Position numbers and translations under genes: made by a program | In this document: positions 27,701 through 35,043 of the stretch, one piece after another | Numbering within the stretch: the stretch's first letter is position 1 | Layout: the number at the start of each line of letters is the position of its first letter | Assembly: GCA_017940385.1 (NCBI GenBank) | Contig: JAGAYS010000066.1 | Location: forward strand, 1 to 53,901 | Source: Ruminobacter sp. | GTDB lineage: Bacteria > Pseudomonadota > Gammaproteobacteria > Enterobacterales > Succinivibrionaceae | Direction: 5' to 3' | DNA: 53,901 nucleotides | Notes under the pieces: generated by a model | Database searches by the model: none | What the model was told of the DNA's origin: nothing | What the model saw: only the letters and a program-made list of their open reading frames with translations

Positions 27701-28682
27701 TAGAAATCAGACTGCCGGCCGTAACCACGTTTTCATTTTTCTCAGTGATTTCCGGAAAAACATTTACTCCTGGACGAAGATGCCTGAAAGCATCTTCGCC
27801 TATATCCGTATTTTTTAATACGGCTTTGGCTTTTTTAGCGGCTTTTTGAAGCAGTTTGCCGTATTTACTTCTGAAATTTCCGAAAACATAACCAGCAGGA
27901 CTTTCCGGCAGCAGATTCATAAGATCTTCGAAAAGATTCGGTACCGGTTCAAAGGAAAGCCTGTCCAGCATACTCAGAAGACGGTTTTCCTCCTCACTGT
28001 TTCCGGAAGTATCCTCCAGGAAACCGGTGCTGCAGTTTTCATCATCAGTTTCTTCATCTGTCGGCAGTCCAGATTCAGATTCACATTCATGTCGCTTATC
28101 ATCATGTCCGGAAAATCCGGATATCTCGTTCCATTTAGGAACACTGACCTCCATAGCCCTATCCAGATTAATCTTGCGGTTCTTAAGTTCCTTGAGCAAA
28201 TCTATACCGCGCATTCTGAAAAGTACAAAGGGATCCCGGTCAATCTCCATGCTCATCATGTATATAACAGCGGCAATATGTTTGCACGGCACGGCAAAAT
28301 CAGGACAGTTGCAATTCATTTCCAGATCTCGCCACTGTCTCGGGAATATACTGATATCAAGAGACGAAGCAATATCAAGAAGATCAGGATCAAGTATTCT
28401 ATTTGACAGAGAAGCCATAATATTCGGCTTCGTCATAATGAGATCCATCAGTTTTTCCAAGTCATTGGCAGATACCTGAGGAACCGTAATGGTAATCCTG
28501 TAGGATGAAGCATAGTGACCTTTAACCTTTGCGGAAATAACATTTTCAGTAATAGTAAGATCCAATACCTTACCGGTATTGGCATAAGTTTTTCCGCGGG
28601 GAATCCGGTTGGCATTATCGATTTTAGTCAGGGATGCAAGCCATTCCTTTCCCCACCATGTTGTACCGTAAGATGTAGCCAT
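24774..28682 (-). CDS. SWIM zinc-finger SNF2-family helicase
   Basis: A 1302-residue DNA-dependent ATPase. A SWIM motif near residues 124-135 (Cys124, Cys126, Cys133, His135) precedes an acidic linker, a long middle region typical of bacterial SNF2 proteins, and the two RecA-like lobes. Motif I is ADDMGLGKT (~852), motif II is IIDEAQN (~944), motif III is MSGTPVENRL, and motif VI is QATDRAFRIGQ (~1228). Such proteins remodel protein-DNA or RNA polymerase complexes (HepA/RapA relatives). Nothing links it to capsule synthesis. It is read alone between a hairpin and a divergent neighbour, with GGA seven bases before the ATG. It looks like a separate gene lying between parts of the capsule cluster. 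Confidence 0.92.
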   Translation of the reverse strand: MATSYGTTWWGKEWLASLTKIDNANRIPRGKTYANTGKVLDLTITENVISAKVKGHYASSYRITITVPQVSANDLEKLMDLIMTKPNIMASLSNRILDPDLLDIASSLDISIFPRQWRDLEMNCNCPDFAVPCKHIAAVIYMMSMEIDRDPFVLFRMRGIDLLKELKNRKINLDRAMEVSVPKWNEISGFSGHDDKRHECESESGLPTDEETDDENCSTGFLEDTSGNSEEENRLLSMLDRLSFEPVPNLFEDLMNLLPESPAGYVFGNFRSKYGKLLQKAAKKAKAVLKNTDIGEDAFRHLRPGVNVFPEITEKNENVVTAGSLISSDTVNKTVLKRWSKKRQSYADEYVNPVQKKGMDAVNAVMAYTGCGILVNHDITDRVSGLPGIPGSEVISSCYSTEEEICLRLYYIALKLVVSGAIIPQIIRFEPEYGLMIKQLRLIKDESSDAVSCRWIPALLSPDVRALCTRTGNILKGFSRKIVAVEGDAEPSALFIGTTAIGYFVSNIIQDTYFDEYDKTYSDDIVFDLLFDTPGAAIAYNGLLPEYTSLEKWLVSFHLLDGDMVPLISITESSAGENTAEHGSAKAEGTSAEMADDAVNVYFSLSLSSKSLGNEAVPLARVLANPADPCYFDVLKLSGKLTFCCPALNTLLNTGKDRIKLSIKELEELLISSLPLLKIIGCRIVMPKSMQKLLKPAVKMKISSSGMPGGSLSFINLKKILSYDWEYTAGDLELSPDDFAGLVDNAEKLVRFKGRYLYFTADDVKNLLKQKKQTEKAVSGNALVLAAITGSFSGIDVLLDDTATATLNGLFRRRNIEVPATVKAELRPYQVSGFSWLYNNAMLGIGSIIADDMGLGKTLQVITVLESMRLAGEFNKARALVVVPKTLLINWQKEITRFAPELKYSVVYGPGAEIPEKGHVVITTYGKLRSATELFASMKIRILIIDEAQNIKNASTTTRKAVCSLKSDGFIAMSGTPVENRLLEYWSIMDFANPGLLGSMSSFNKAYAVPIEREKNLKSLEQFKRLTSPFIMRRMKTDKSIISDLPEKIVTEQYCSLTVEQKVLYESVVNNAVSILEKGDSEGSDFQKQRRGIILSMITALKQICNAPHCYDTTASSEWDTSGKAGTLLELVSSLRDAGRKTIIFTQYTSTGELIASWFKDKMNIDADFLYGSISLKERERMVSVFQTDRHRPVLILSLKAAGTGLNITAASAVIHYDLWWNPAVENQATDRAFRIGQKNNVNVYRFICEGTFEEKIDEMIRAKRELADLTVESGEKWITEMSIGEIKDLFKLSKSIDAGDD

Positions 28683-29026
28683 AAAAAATCCGTTTAAAAA
28701 GACAGATCTAAGTTAAAATCCGTCACCAAATCATCTGTTAATCATAAATGGCCACAGTATACCAAAACATCGACTTTCTGGAAAATTCAGCTATATTTTC
28801 GGGACAATCACTTTTTATGTGATTGCCAAAAATAAAACCGGTATTCATCACCATAACATCTCTTAAATATTGATATTTACAGTAAAACGCTTTAACATCT
28901 GAAGACAGTAAGTATTGTAACCCGTTTCATCCGGCGGTTGACAGCCGTAAATTACGCTTTACGACCTCAAAGGTGTCAGGGCAACCGCATAGGTGTCAGG
29001 CATTATTTGAAAATCAGGAATTCATT
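28683..29026. other. divergent intergenic region with a short direct repeat
   Basis: This 344-base gap separates the SNF2 gene (leftward) from the AAA-ATPase gene (rightward), so it must hold both promoters. AGGTGTCAGG occurs twice, at 28971-28980 and 28991-29000, spaced 20 bases apart. Copies of GGTGTCAGG are common in REP-like sequences, but no transposase is present. I see no convincing consensus promoter. Confidence 0.5.
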
Positions 29027-30781
29027 ATGGCGGAAGAATCAGTAAAATTATTAAATTCCCCTTATGGTGTAGTTGCATACGAAAGTTTTAAACTTCGAAA
29101 CCGTGCCTTTGCAGATAAAAGCGGCATAATTCTGCATCTTGATGATGATGGTATGACACCATACCCTGTTCTTCTCCGTCCGAGACGCTTCGGTAAAAGC
29201 ACCTTTGTTCAGATGCTTAAGTGCTTTTACGACATATCGTACGCTGACAGATATGAAGAACTGTTTTCCGGAACTGCCGTATATAATGAACATCTGGAAA
29301 GCCACAACACATACCATGTACTGGACTTTGATTTTTCAGGAGTATCCGGTGATGACAAGAATACATTAATCAATGGATTTATCACGGCAGTTGATTTAGG
29401 AATTACCGATTTTATTGAACGTTATCCCGATTTTGTTTTCAATCCTACAGAGGAGGAAAAGAAAACACCTTCCAGCTTTATCAGATCCTTTTTTAAAGCA
29501 TATAAGCTGTATCTGTCCAAGAAATCTCTTTACTTAATAATTGACGAATATGATAATTTTGCCAACAGTATTCTCTCTCAGGATTTGGAACTCTTCAAAG
29601 CAATTACCGGTACGGGGGGATTTCTTAAGGATTTCTATGCTGCCATAAAAGACGGGGCTAAACGCGTTGTCGCCAAAACCTTTATTACCGGGGTATCATC
29701 CGTTTCCCTGGATTCACTTACCTCCGGATTTAATATTTCACTGAATGTCACTTCTGATAAATGCTTTAATGAATATGCCGGTTTTACTGAAGATGAACTT
29801 GAAAAGCTTATTCCGCAACTAGTTGATATTGAAGAGCTTGGCGTAAGCACAGATGAAATAATAGCCAGAATGAAACCGGTATATGACGGCTACTGCTTCA
29901 GTCAAGAGGCCGAACACACCGTATTTAATTCATCCATGTGTCTTTATTATTTAAGAACAGTACAGAATAAACAGCAGTTCTTTCCTCCGGAAGACTATAT
30001 GGATCCAGCTTCTGATCACGACGGTTCAAAACTGCAGCTGCTGTTTGACATCGCCGAAAACGGTCTGGTAGATGAGATCGTGGAAAGCTATTTGAGTAAT
30101 GATTTGTTCTTTCTGGACAAGCTGGCGGAAAACATTAATTTAAATAAAGTAACCGGATATAACCGGGAGCAGTTTCTCTCCATGCTCTATTATCTCGGGT
30201 ATCTGACTATTGATAAGGAGGCTTCCGACAGTTCCTCTCTGGCTCTCAAAATACCTAATCTTTTCATGTCAAAGCTGTTTGCTCAATGCATCGCTGACAT
30301 GCGATTAAAAACAAATACGGTATTTACCGATACGGTTCTTGATATATCATCGTTACGTGATGTTAATGATGACATCAGTTCATTTGCCTCATCCTGTACG
30401 GAATTCCTGAGCGGAATCTTCACCAATCAGGTACTGACTCACATGAGCGAAATGGCACTTAATCTGACACTCTGCACCAAGCTTAAATCCTTGCGCGGGA
30501 TATTTGTTGAAATGCAGAAGTCTCTCAGAGTTGTCGGAAAAGGAGAAAAGTTTGCCGATCTGGTAATAACCGTTAACAAGGGGAAAAGTAACCAGTGCAT
30601 TTATCTTATCGAACTGAAATACGTCACCAAGACAGATGCTACTGAAGCAAAGATTCAAAACACTATAAAAGATGCAACCGAACAGGTTAATACCTACAAA
30701 ACAGCCTTGGAATTCAGGGACAAAACGGTCAAAGCCTATGCCATGGTCTTTGCCGGCTCGGAATGCGTGTACTGCGGGTAA
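29027..30781 (+). CDS. AAA-ATPase-like / PD-(D/E)XK (DUF1703) protein
   Basis: 584 residues from the ATG at 29027, chosen because AGGA (29016-29019) sits seven bases upstream; an ATG at 28973 would add 18 residues with no ribosome site. The N-terminal ATPase domain (PF09820) shows the family start NSPYGVVAYESF, a Walker A-like RPRRFGKST and the Walker B LYLIIDEYDNF. The C-terminal DUF1703 region has FADLVITV and IYLIELKYV, which match the D and ExK of a restriction-like nuclease fold. Such proteins occur in many copies in gut anaerobes; their job is unproven and a mobile or defence role has been suggested. It has no evident functional link to neighbours. Confidence 0.9.
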   Translation: MAEESVKLLNSPYGVVAYESFKLRNRAFADKSGIILHLDDDGMTPYPVLLRPRRFGKSTFVQMLKCFYDISYADRYEELFSGTAVYNEHLESHNTYHVLDFDFSGVSGDDKNTLINGFITAVDLGITDFIERYPDFVFNPTEEEKKTPSSFIRSFFKAYKLYLSKKSLYLIIDEYDNFANSILSQDLELFKAITGTGGFLKDFYAAIKDGAKRVVAKTFITGVSSVSLDSLTSGFNISLNVTSDKCFNEYAGFTEDELEKLIPQLVDIEELGVSTDEIIARMKPVYDGYCFSQEAEHTVFNSSMCLYYLRTVQNKQQFFPPEDYMDPASDHDGSKLQLLFDIAENGLVDEIVESYLSNDLFFLDKLAENINLNKVTGYNREQFLSMLYYLGYLTIDKEASDSSSLALKIPNLFMSKLFAQCIADMRLKTNTVFTDTVLDISSLRDVNDDISSFASSCTEFLSGIFTNQVLTHMSEMALNLTLCTKLKSLRGIFVEMQKSLRVVGKGEKFADLVITVNKGKSNQCIYLIELKYVTKTDATEAKIQNTIKDATEQVNTYKTALEFRDKTVKAYAMVFAGSECVYCG

Positions 30782-31117
30782 CTGATTTAAAGCTGACTTA
30801 AAGATCACCGGAGAAGACTTTCCATAAACTTAATTATCATGGCTTCCTCACGTTTCCAGTTACATGTGACCGGATTTTATGACAGATCATAAAACTTCAC
30901 CGGATTAAGGATGCCGTGGTTTAATCCGGTTAAAAAAAGGAGGGCAGACCATTTACGAAATTAGTGAAGCAATCCCACAGAGCCAAACGAGCTTATGCCA
31001 CATGGCTCGGTATCAAATTCGGTATAGGGATTTCGCTAATCCTTTCCTCTAGCGGACAGATTTGGGACTTTCACCCTATAGATTATCCCCATGCCGAGCA
31101 CACTATGTAAAAGAGTA
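30782..31117. other. gene-free stretch with nested inverted repeats and an unassigned small ORF
   Basis: Contains a hairpin ACCGGATTAA (30899-30908) / TTAATCCGGT (30921-30930), then a strong ribosome-site-like AGGAGGG (30938-30944). A nested imperfect inverted repeat follows: outer arms 30961-30976 and 31027-31039, inner GAGCCA (30980-30985) / TGGCTC (31003-31008). One frame is open from GTG 30964 to TAA 31108-31110 and ends with IWDFHPIDYPHAEHTM. It may be a structured RNA, a relic of a mobile element, or a small gene; I cannot tell which. Confidence 0.35.
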
Positions 31118-31118
31118 A

Positions 31119-31144
31119 AAGAGCCGGCAAACGCCGGCTCTTAA
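31119..31144 (-). terminator. Rho-independent terminator of the kps operon
   Basis: GAGCCGGC (31121-31128) and GCCGGCTC (31133-31140) make a perfect 8-base GC-rich stem with a 4-base loop. On the minus strand it is followed directly by TTTT, just beyond the kpsE stop at 31172. It ends the long minus-strand unit coming from wecB/wecC and the polyketide synthase. Confidence 0.9.
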
Positions 31145-31171
31145 AGTCTGCATGACATTCAGTGATGCTGA

Positions 31172-32326
31172 TTAGTCAACGTGGTCAAGTATTACCGACT
31201 TGAGGAGCTGCAGCATGCCGAGCACAAGCAGAGCTATGCATAAGGTAGCTACAAAGCAGTAAAATCTTTCAGGCTTCAGTGCATATTCAGGCTTGGACGG
31301 ACTCTGTAAAACAGATACGTGCTTAATGAGTCTGGCGGCATTCATCTTGCCCTTTACAAGACCGGTAAGGGCCGATGAATAAATATCCTTCTTGAAGTCA
31401 ACATCCATCTTAAGAGCCTGTTCCTTATCAGCCAGATCGTTAAGAGAGGTTGTTTTATCTGAAGTAATGAAGGATCTGACGTTGGCAATCTGCTCGTCAA
31501 TGGCCTTTATGTTACTTCTTAATGACAGCTTTATCTGATTATCGGAACCGATTGACTGAGGCAGTGACTGCATCTTAATGATAAGTTCACTCTTCTGTTT
31601 TTCCAGATCGGCTATGATGCGCTGATAATTTTCTACTTCTATGGCAGGAGATGCCATATTCTTCTGATTCTGGAATTTAAGAAGTCGGTCATTGGCGGCA
31701 CGGAGATCGTCTCTTGCGGTAGCAACCTGCTCTTCAAGGAACACAACCTGCTCATTGGCAACGGAATGGGTCAGTTCATTCATGAAGGCTTCGCCTTCCT
31801 TTACCAGGAATGATGAAATCTTTTCCGCGGTCTCAGGGTCGAAGGCCTGAGCCTCGATTCTGATAACACCGGTATAATCATCGTATGTTGCAAAAACACG
31901 CTTCTTAAAATAGGCGTAGAACCATTCCACTGAAACATCCCTGTCCCAAAGTCTGGAAACTATGTCATGCTCGGTGGAACTGTAGTGACTTCTGAGATCA
32001 AACTCCTTGTCAAGCTTATTCAGCATGTCGAGTGAGGTCAGATATTCTACCAGCAGCAGCTGGTCGCTCTTGTTTCCTGTGGTATTGGAAAACAGGTTCA
32101 GAAGATCCATTGACTGGGTTGATCCGCCGGTATCGGTATTCTGAACAAGAACCACCGCTTCTGAAACATAACGATCTGAAGCAAAACACCAGTAAATGAG
32201 GCTCAGAAAAGCCGCCACATAAATCAATTTAAAAATATACTTAAACGCGCGGTTTACGGCTCTGGTTGTTTTACCCAGATCCTTAAACGCCGCGGAATTA
32301 ACATCATTAACCTGTGTTTCACTCAT
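31172..32326 (-). CDS. kpsE: capsule export inner-membrane/periplasmic protein (KpsE/CtrB/BexC family)
   Basis: A 384-residue polysaccharide co-polymerase-type adaptor that bridges the ABC transporter and the outer-membrane channel. It has one membrane helix at ~residues 30-48, a large periplasmic part with long coiled-coil stretches (~190-300), and a second helix at ~355-378, the classical two-helix KpsE topology. The segment SDRYVSEAVVLVQN after the first helix is typical of the family. Its ATG overlaps the kpsT stop (ATGA), so translation is coupled. It is the last gene before the terminator. Confidence 0.9.
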   Translation of the reverse strand: MSETQVNDVNSAAFKDLGKTTRAVNRAFKYIFKLIYVAAFLSLIYWCFASDRYVSEAVVLVQNTDTGGSTQSMDLLNLFSNTTGNKSDQLLLVEYLTSLDMLNKLDKEFDLRSHYSSTEHDIVSRLWDRDVSVEWFYAYFKKRVFATYDDYTGVIRIEAQAFDPETAEKISSFLVKEGEAFMNELTHSVANEQVVFLEEQVATARDDLRAANDRLLKFQNQKNMASPAIEVENYQRIIADLEKQKSELIIKMQSLPQSIGSDNQIKLSLRSNIKAIDEQIANVRSFITSDKTTSLNDLADKEQALKMDVDFKKDIYSSALTGLVKGKMNAARLIKHVSVLQSPSKPEYALKPERFYCFVATLCIALLVLGMLQLLKSVILDHVD

Positions 32327-32985
32327 ACTTTTATGGTTTCCTTATAAGCAGCCAGTGCATCATCCAACTTGTCATACCATGTTGCCTGACCTTTGTACAA
32401 AAAAATTCCGGATTCGCAAAAACTCTTTAACATTTCATCATTATGGGCAACCATAATAATACTTGATTTGCCTGCAAGATCCTTAAACGCTTTTTTAGCC
32501 TTTTTCTTGAAAGCCGCATCACCTGCGGAAGTCACCTCATCCGACACGTAAACATCAAAATCGAAGGCCAGGGAAAGTGCGAACTGCAGTCTTGACTTCA
32601 TACCTGACGAATAGGTGTTTACCGGCTTGTCAAAAGCCTGACCGATATCGGCAAATTCCTGAATTCTGGCGATGCGTTCGTCCATCTCATCCTCAAAACC
32701 GTGAGCTCTGCAGATGAATTTTGCGTTCTGACGCCCTGTCATGGTGGCCTCTACGCCACCGTTTCCCATCGGCCACGACATTCTGCAGTGACGTTCCACT
32801 ATACCGTGGGTGGCGTAGTCCGCACCGCATATTATTCTGAGAAGTGTTGACTTGCCGGCTCCGTTACCGCCGACAATCCCAACGCTTCTGTTTTTGGGAA
32901 TTACCAGGTTAATACCTTTTAAAACCCAGTCACCCACGCCTTTTCTGGTGGTGTAACGTTTGTATACGTCTTTAACAATAATCAT
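32323..32985 (-). CDS. kpsT: capsule export ABC transporter ATP-binding protein
   Basis: 220 residues when started at the ATG overlapping the kpsM stop (TAATG), which is the usual KpsT length; an upstream ATG at 33072 would add 29 residues encoded within kpsM. Walker A is GGNGAGKST (39-47), the ABC signature is YSSGM (125-129) as in KpsT/CtrD/BexA, Walker B is DVYVSDE (144-150), and the switch His is at 181. With the KpsM-like permease it powers transport of finished capsule chains across the inner membrane. It has no C-terminal sugar-binding extension of the Wzt type, so the substrate is more likely recognised by a common lipid terminus than by a modified chain end. Confidence 0.95.
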   Translation of the reverse strand: MIIVKDVYKRYTTRKGVGDWVLKGINLVIPKNRSVGIVGGNGAGKSTLLRIICGADYATHGIVERHCRMSWPMGNGGVEATMTGRQNAKFICRAHGFEDEMDERIARIQEFADIGQAFDKPVNTYSSGMKSRLQFALSLAFDFDVYVSDEVTSAGDAAFKKKAKKAFKDLAGKSSIIMVAHNDEMLKSFCESGIFLYKGQATWYDKLDDALAAYKETIKV

Positions 32986-33761
32986 TACTGTGTCACCAAT
33001 CTTGTTTCCAACGCCCTGTAAAGAGCCATGCCGATAACCAGCATAACCAAATCTACGCCGTAAAGGTACCACAGGGATACATCGACGGTGTGATAGTTAG
33101 GCCAGAACCCCAGGCGCATGGATTCAAGGCCATGGACTATCGGGTTAATGGTCAGCAGACTCTGATACGGCTCAGGAATTCTGGCAATCGGAATAATAAC
33201 ACCGGAAATAATCATCAGAGGCATCATCAGAATCTGCAGAATGTGTCCTGAATCTCTCACAATTCGCATACATACCGATGAAATCAGACCATATCCCAGT
33301 CCCAATATCCATAACCCCATAAAGCCAGCCAGCACCCTTAAAATATCAACGGGAATTACCTGATAGCCGATAAAGGCAAAGATAATAACCAACAGGACAG
33401 TCACCCAAAACATGGAAAAAAGTTCAACGGTGGCACAGGTTAACGCCGTATCAAAAGGTCTTACCTGTCTGAAGGCAAAAAAAGCCTTGTTACAGTCAAG
33501 AGCATGAATGCCCTGAACCCCGGTTCTTCTAAACAGAAAGAACCCCATGAACCCCACCATCAGCCAGGATGCAACATCAACACCGCTGATCTGTCTGGCT
33601 CTTATCACCGTGAAAATAAATACCATGAACAATATGTGAATGCACGGTTCAATAAGCATCCAGGCCCAGGCACCGCGACTCCCGAAAAAACGGCTCAGGG
33701 CGTCTTTTAAAAAAAGAGCCTTCCATACCATCAGGGTATTTTTTACAGGATTACCACTCAT
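32985..33761 (-). CDS. kpsM: capsule export ABC-2 type permease
   Basis: A 258-residue membrane protein with six hydrophobic helices of the ABC-2 family. LKDALSRFFGSRGAWAWMLI at the N-terminus and the late INPIVHGLESMRLGFWP are typical of KpsM/BexB/CtrC. It forms the inner-membrane pore of the capsule exporter with the ATPase encoded by the next, overlapping gene. It starts 16 bases after the stop of the outer-membrane lipoprotein gene, in the same operon. Confidence 0.95.
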   Translation of the reverse strand: MSGNPVKNTLMVWKALFLKDALSRFFGSRGAWAWMLIEPCIHILFMVFIFTVIRARQISGVDVASWLMVGFMGFFLFRRTGVQGIHALDCNKAFFAFRQVRPFDTALTCATVELFSMFWVTVLLVIIFAFIGYQVIPVDILRVLAGFMGLWILGLGYGLISSVCMRIVRDSGHILQILMMPLMIISGVIIPIARIPEPYQSLLTINPIVHGLESMRLGFWPNYHTVDVSLWYLYGVDLVMLVIGMALYRALETRLVTQ

Positions 33762-33777
33762 AGATACTCTAAACCAA

Positions 33778-35043
33778 TTATTCCGTTATCTTGTTAATGT
33801 TGTTGCCCCATGAAAGAGCAGGATTAACTATCAGACCGACAATGCGCAGGAACTTGGACAGTTCATAGCTTGAAGCGGTGGCAATGTAGATAACGTCACC
33901 GTTTTTCACACTGAAGTTCTGTGAGGAGAAAAATGAGCCTGGCTGATTTAAATCAATCTGGTAAACCATCGGTATTGATTCAAGTCTGCTGTACTTGTCA
34001 ACCTGCTCCATCGGATATACCCATGACTTTCCTGCGGTTTTGGCATTGTTGCCTTCAGCCGAAGCACCGGCTGAATTAAACGCGTCGGAAAGTTTTTTAT
34101 AAGTGGCCTTATCCTCAAAACGGAACACGAACACACCTGATGGATCGGCCATGTTGTCATTCAGACCGCCGGCACGTGAAAGTGCCTGAAGCAGGCTTAT
34201 GCCGGTAGCTTCAAAATTAATTTCCTTGGCTGAACCAAGGTTTGCCCCCATGATGGAATAGGACCACGGCTGATTCATGGCCACAAGCACGTCACCTGAA
34301 TTGAGATAAACGTTCTGTTTCGGATCCTTGATTATGCTTTCCAGCGGCATGGTTACGGTCTTACCGTCTCTGGTGAGCCCAACGGTAATTTTGCTGAAAG
34401 TGCTGGCAATGCCTGCGGTTGAAGCGATGGCATCAAGCACTCTTTCACCCTTAGGTGAAAGCAGAATGCTGCTTCCGCCCTGTCCGTCACCGATAACGGT
34501 AACCTTGTCAGCAGGTCTCTCGGAAACCTTTACCAGCACCTGAGGATTATTGGCTTTGTTTTCAAGTGCTTTAAGAATATCCTTTTCCACCTGACGCACG
34601 GTCTTGCCGACAACGGAAATCATGCCTACGAACGGCACGGAAATTTTACCGTCGTCTTCGATAATCTGAACAGGAAGCTTCTGAGAGCTCACCGCCAGAT
34701 TGTCACTGTCAACGCTGTTGGTCCCGAAAAGGAGAGCGGGAGCACTTTCCCAAATGTAAAGTTCAAGCGAATCACCGTAATTAACGGTATAGGTATCAGG
34801 CTTTCTGTCTCCGAACACGTCATAAAATGAAGACTTTGAAACGTCTTCATTGAGAAGATCCGTTACTGCCTCATCAACCATTACCAGAGAAATCGGAGTC
34901 TGCTGCTGATTCTGTTCCCTGGAGGTTATGTCCCCATAGCTTGGTCCCGCATGAGGGAGTGTACATCCGGAAAGAGTTACCTGCGATGCCACAACTGAAA
35001 GCAGTAATGCTGTTTTGATGCAAACGGCTATTTTTGAAATCAT
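33778..35043 (-). CDS. outer-membrane polysaccharide export lipoprotein (CtrA/BexD/KpsD-like)
   Basis: A 421-residue OPX protein. The N-terminus is a lipoprotein signal with lipobox LSGC (Cys27). A polysaccharide-export domain follows (VNYGDSLELYIWES, KISVPFVGMISVVGKTVRQV), then SLBB-like soluble-ligand domains (VTVIGDGQGGSSILL and VLVAMNQPWSYSIMG) and a C-terminal amphipathic stretch. Its length suits CtrA/BexD/VexA (~390 residues) better than E. coli KpsD (~560), so I leave the symbol blank. It forms the outer-membrane exit for the capsule. Its ATG immediately follows the TAA of the oxoamine synthase gene, tying lipid synthesis to export by translational coupling. Confidence 0.92.
   Translation of the reverse strand: MISKIAVCIKTALLLSVVASQVTLSGCTLPHAGPSYGDITSREQNQQQTPISLVMVDEAVTDLLNEDVSKSSFYDVFGDRKPDTYTVNYGDSLELYIWESAPALLFGTNSVDSDNLAVSSQKLPVQIIEDDGKISVPFVGMISVVGKTVRQVEKDILKALENKANNPQVLVKVSERPADKVTVIGDGQGGSSILLSPKGERVLDAIASTAGIASTFSKITVGLTRDGKTVTMPLESIIKDPKQNVYLNSGDVLVAMNQPWSYSIMGANLGSAKEINFEATGISLLQALSRAGGLNDNMADPSGVFVFRFEDKATYKKLSDAFNSAGASAEGNNAKTAGKSWVYPMEQVDKYSRLESIPMVYQIDLNQPGSFFSSQNFSVKNGDVIYIATASSYELSKFLRIVGLIVNPALSWGNNINKITE

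Noticed and set aside
30961-31110. tRNA or tmRNA in the gap before the kps terminator
   Set aside because: No T-loop consensus (GTTCRA) or cloverleaf could be built; the inverted repeats are nested rather than cloverleaf-like.
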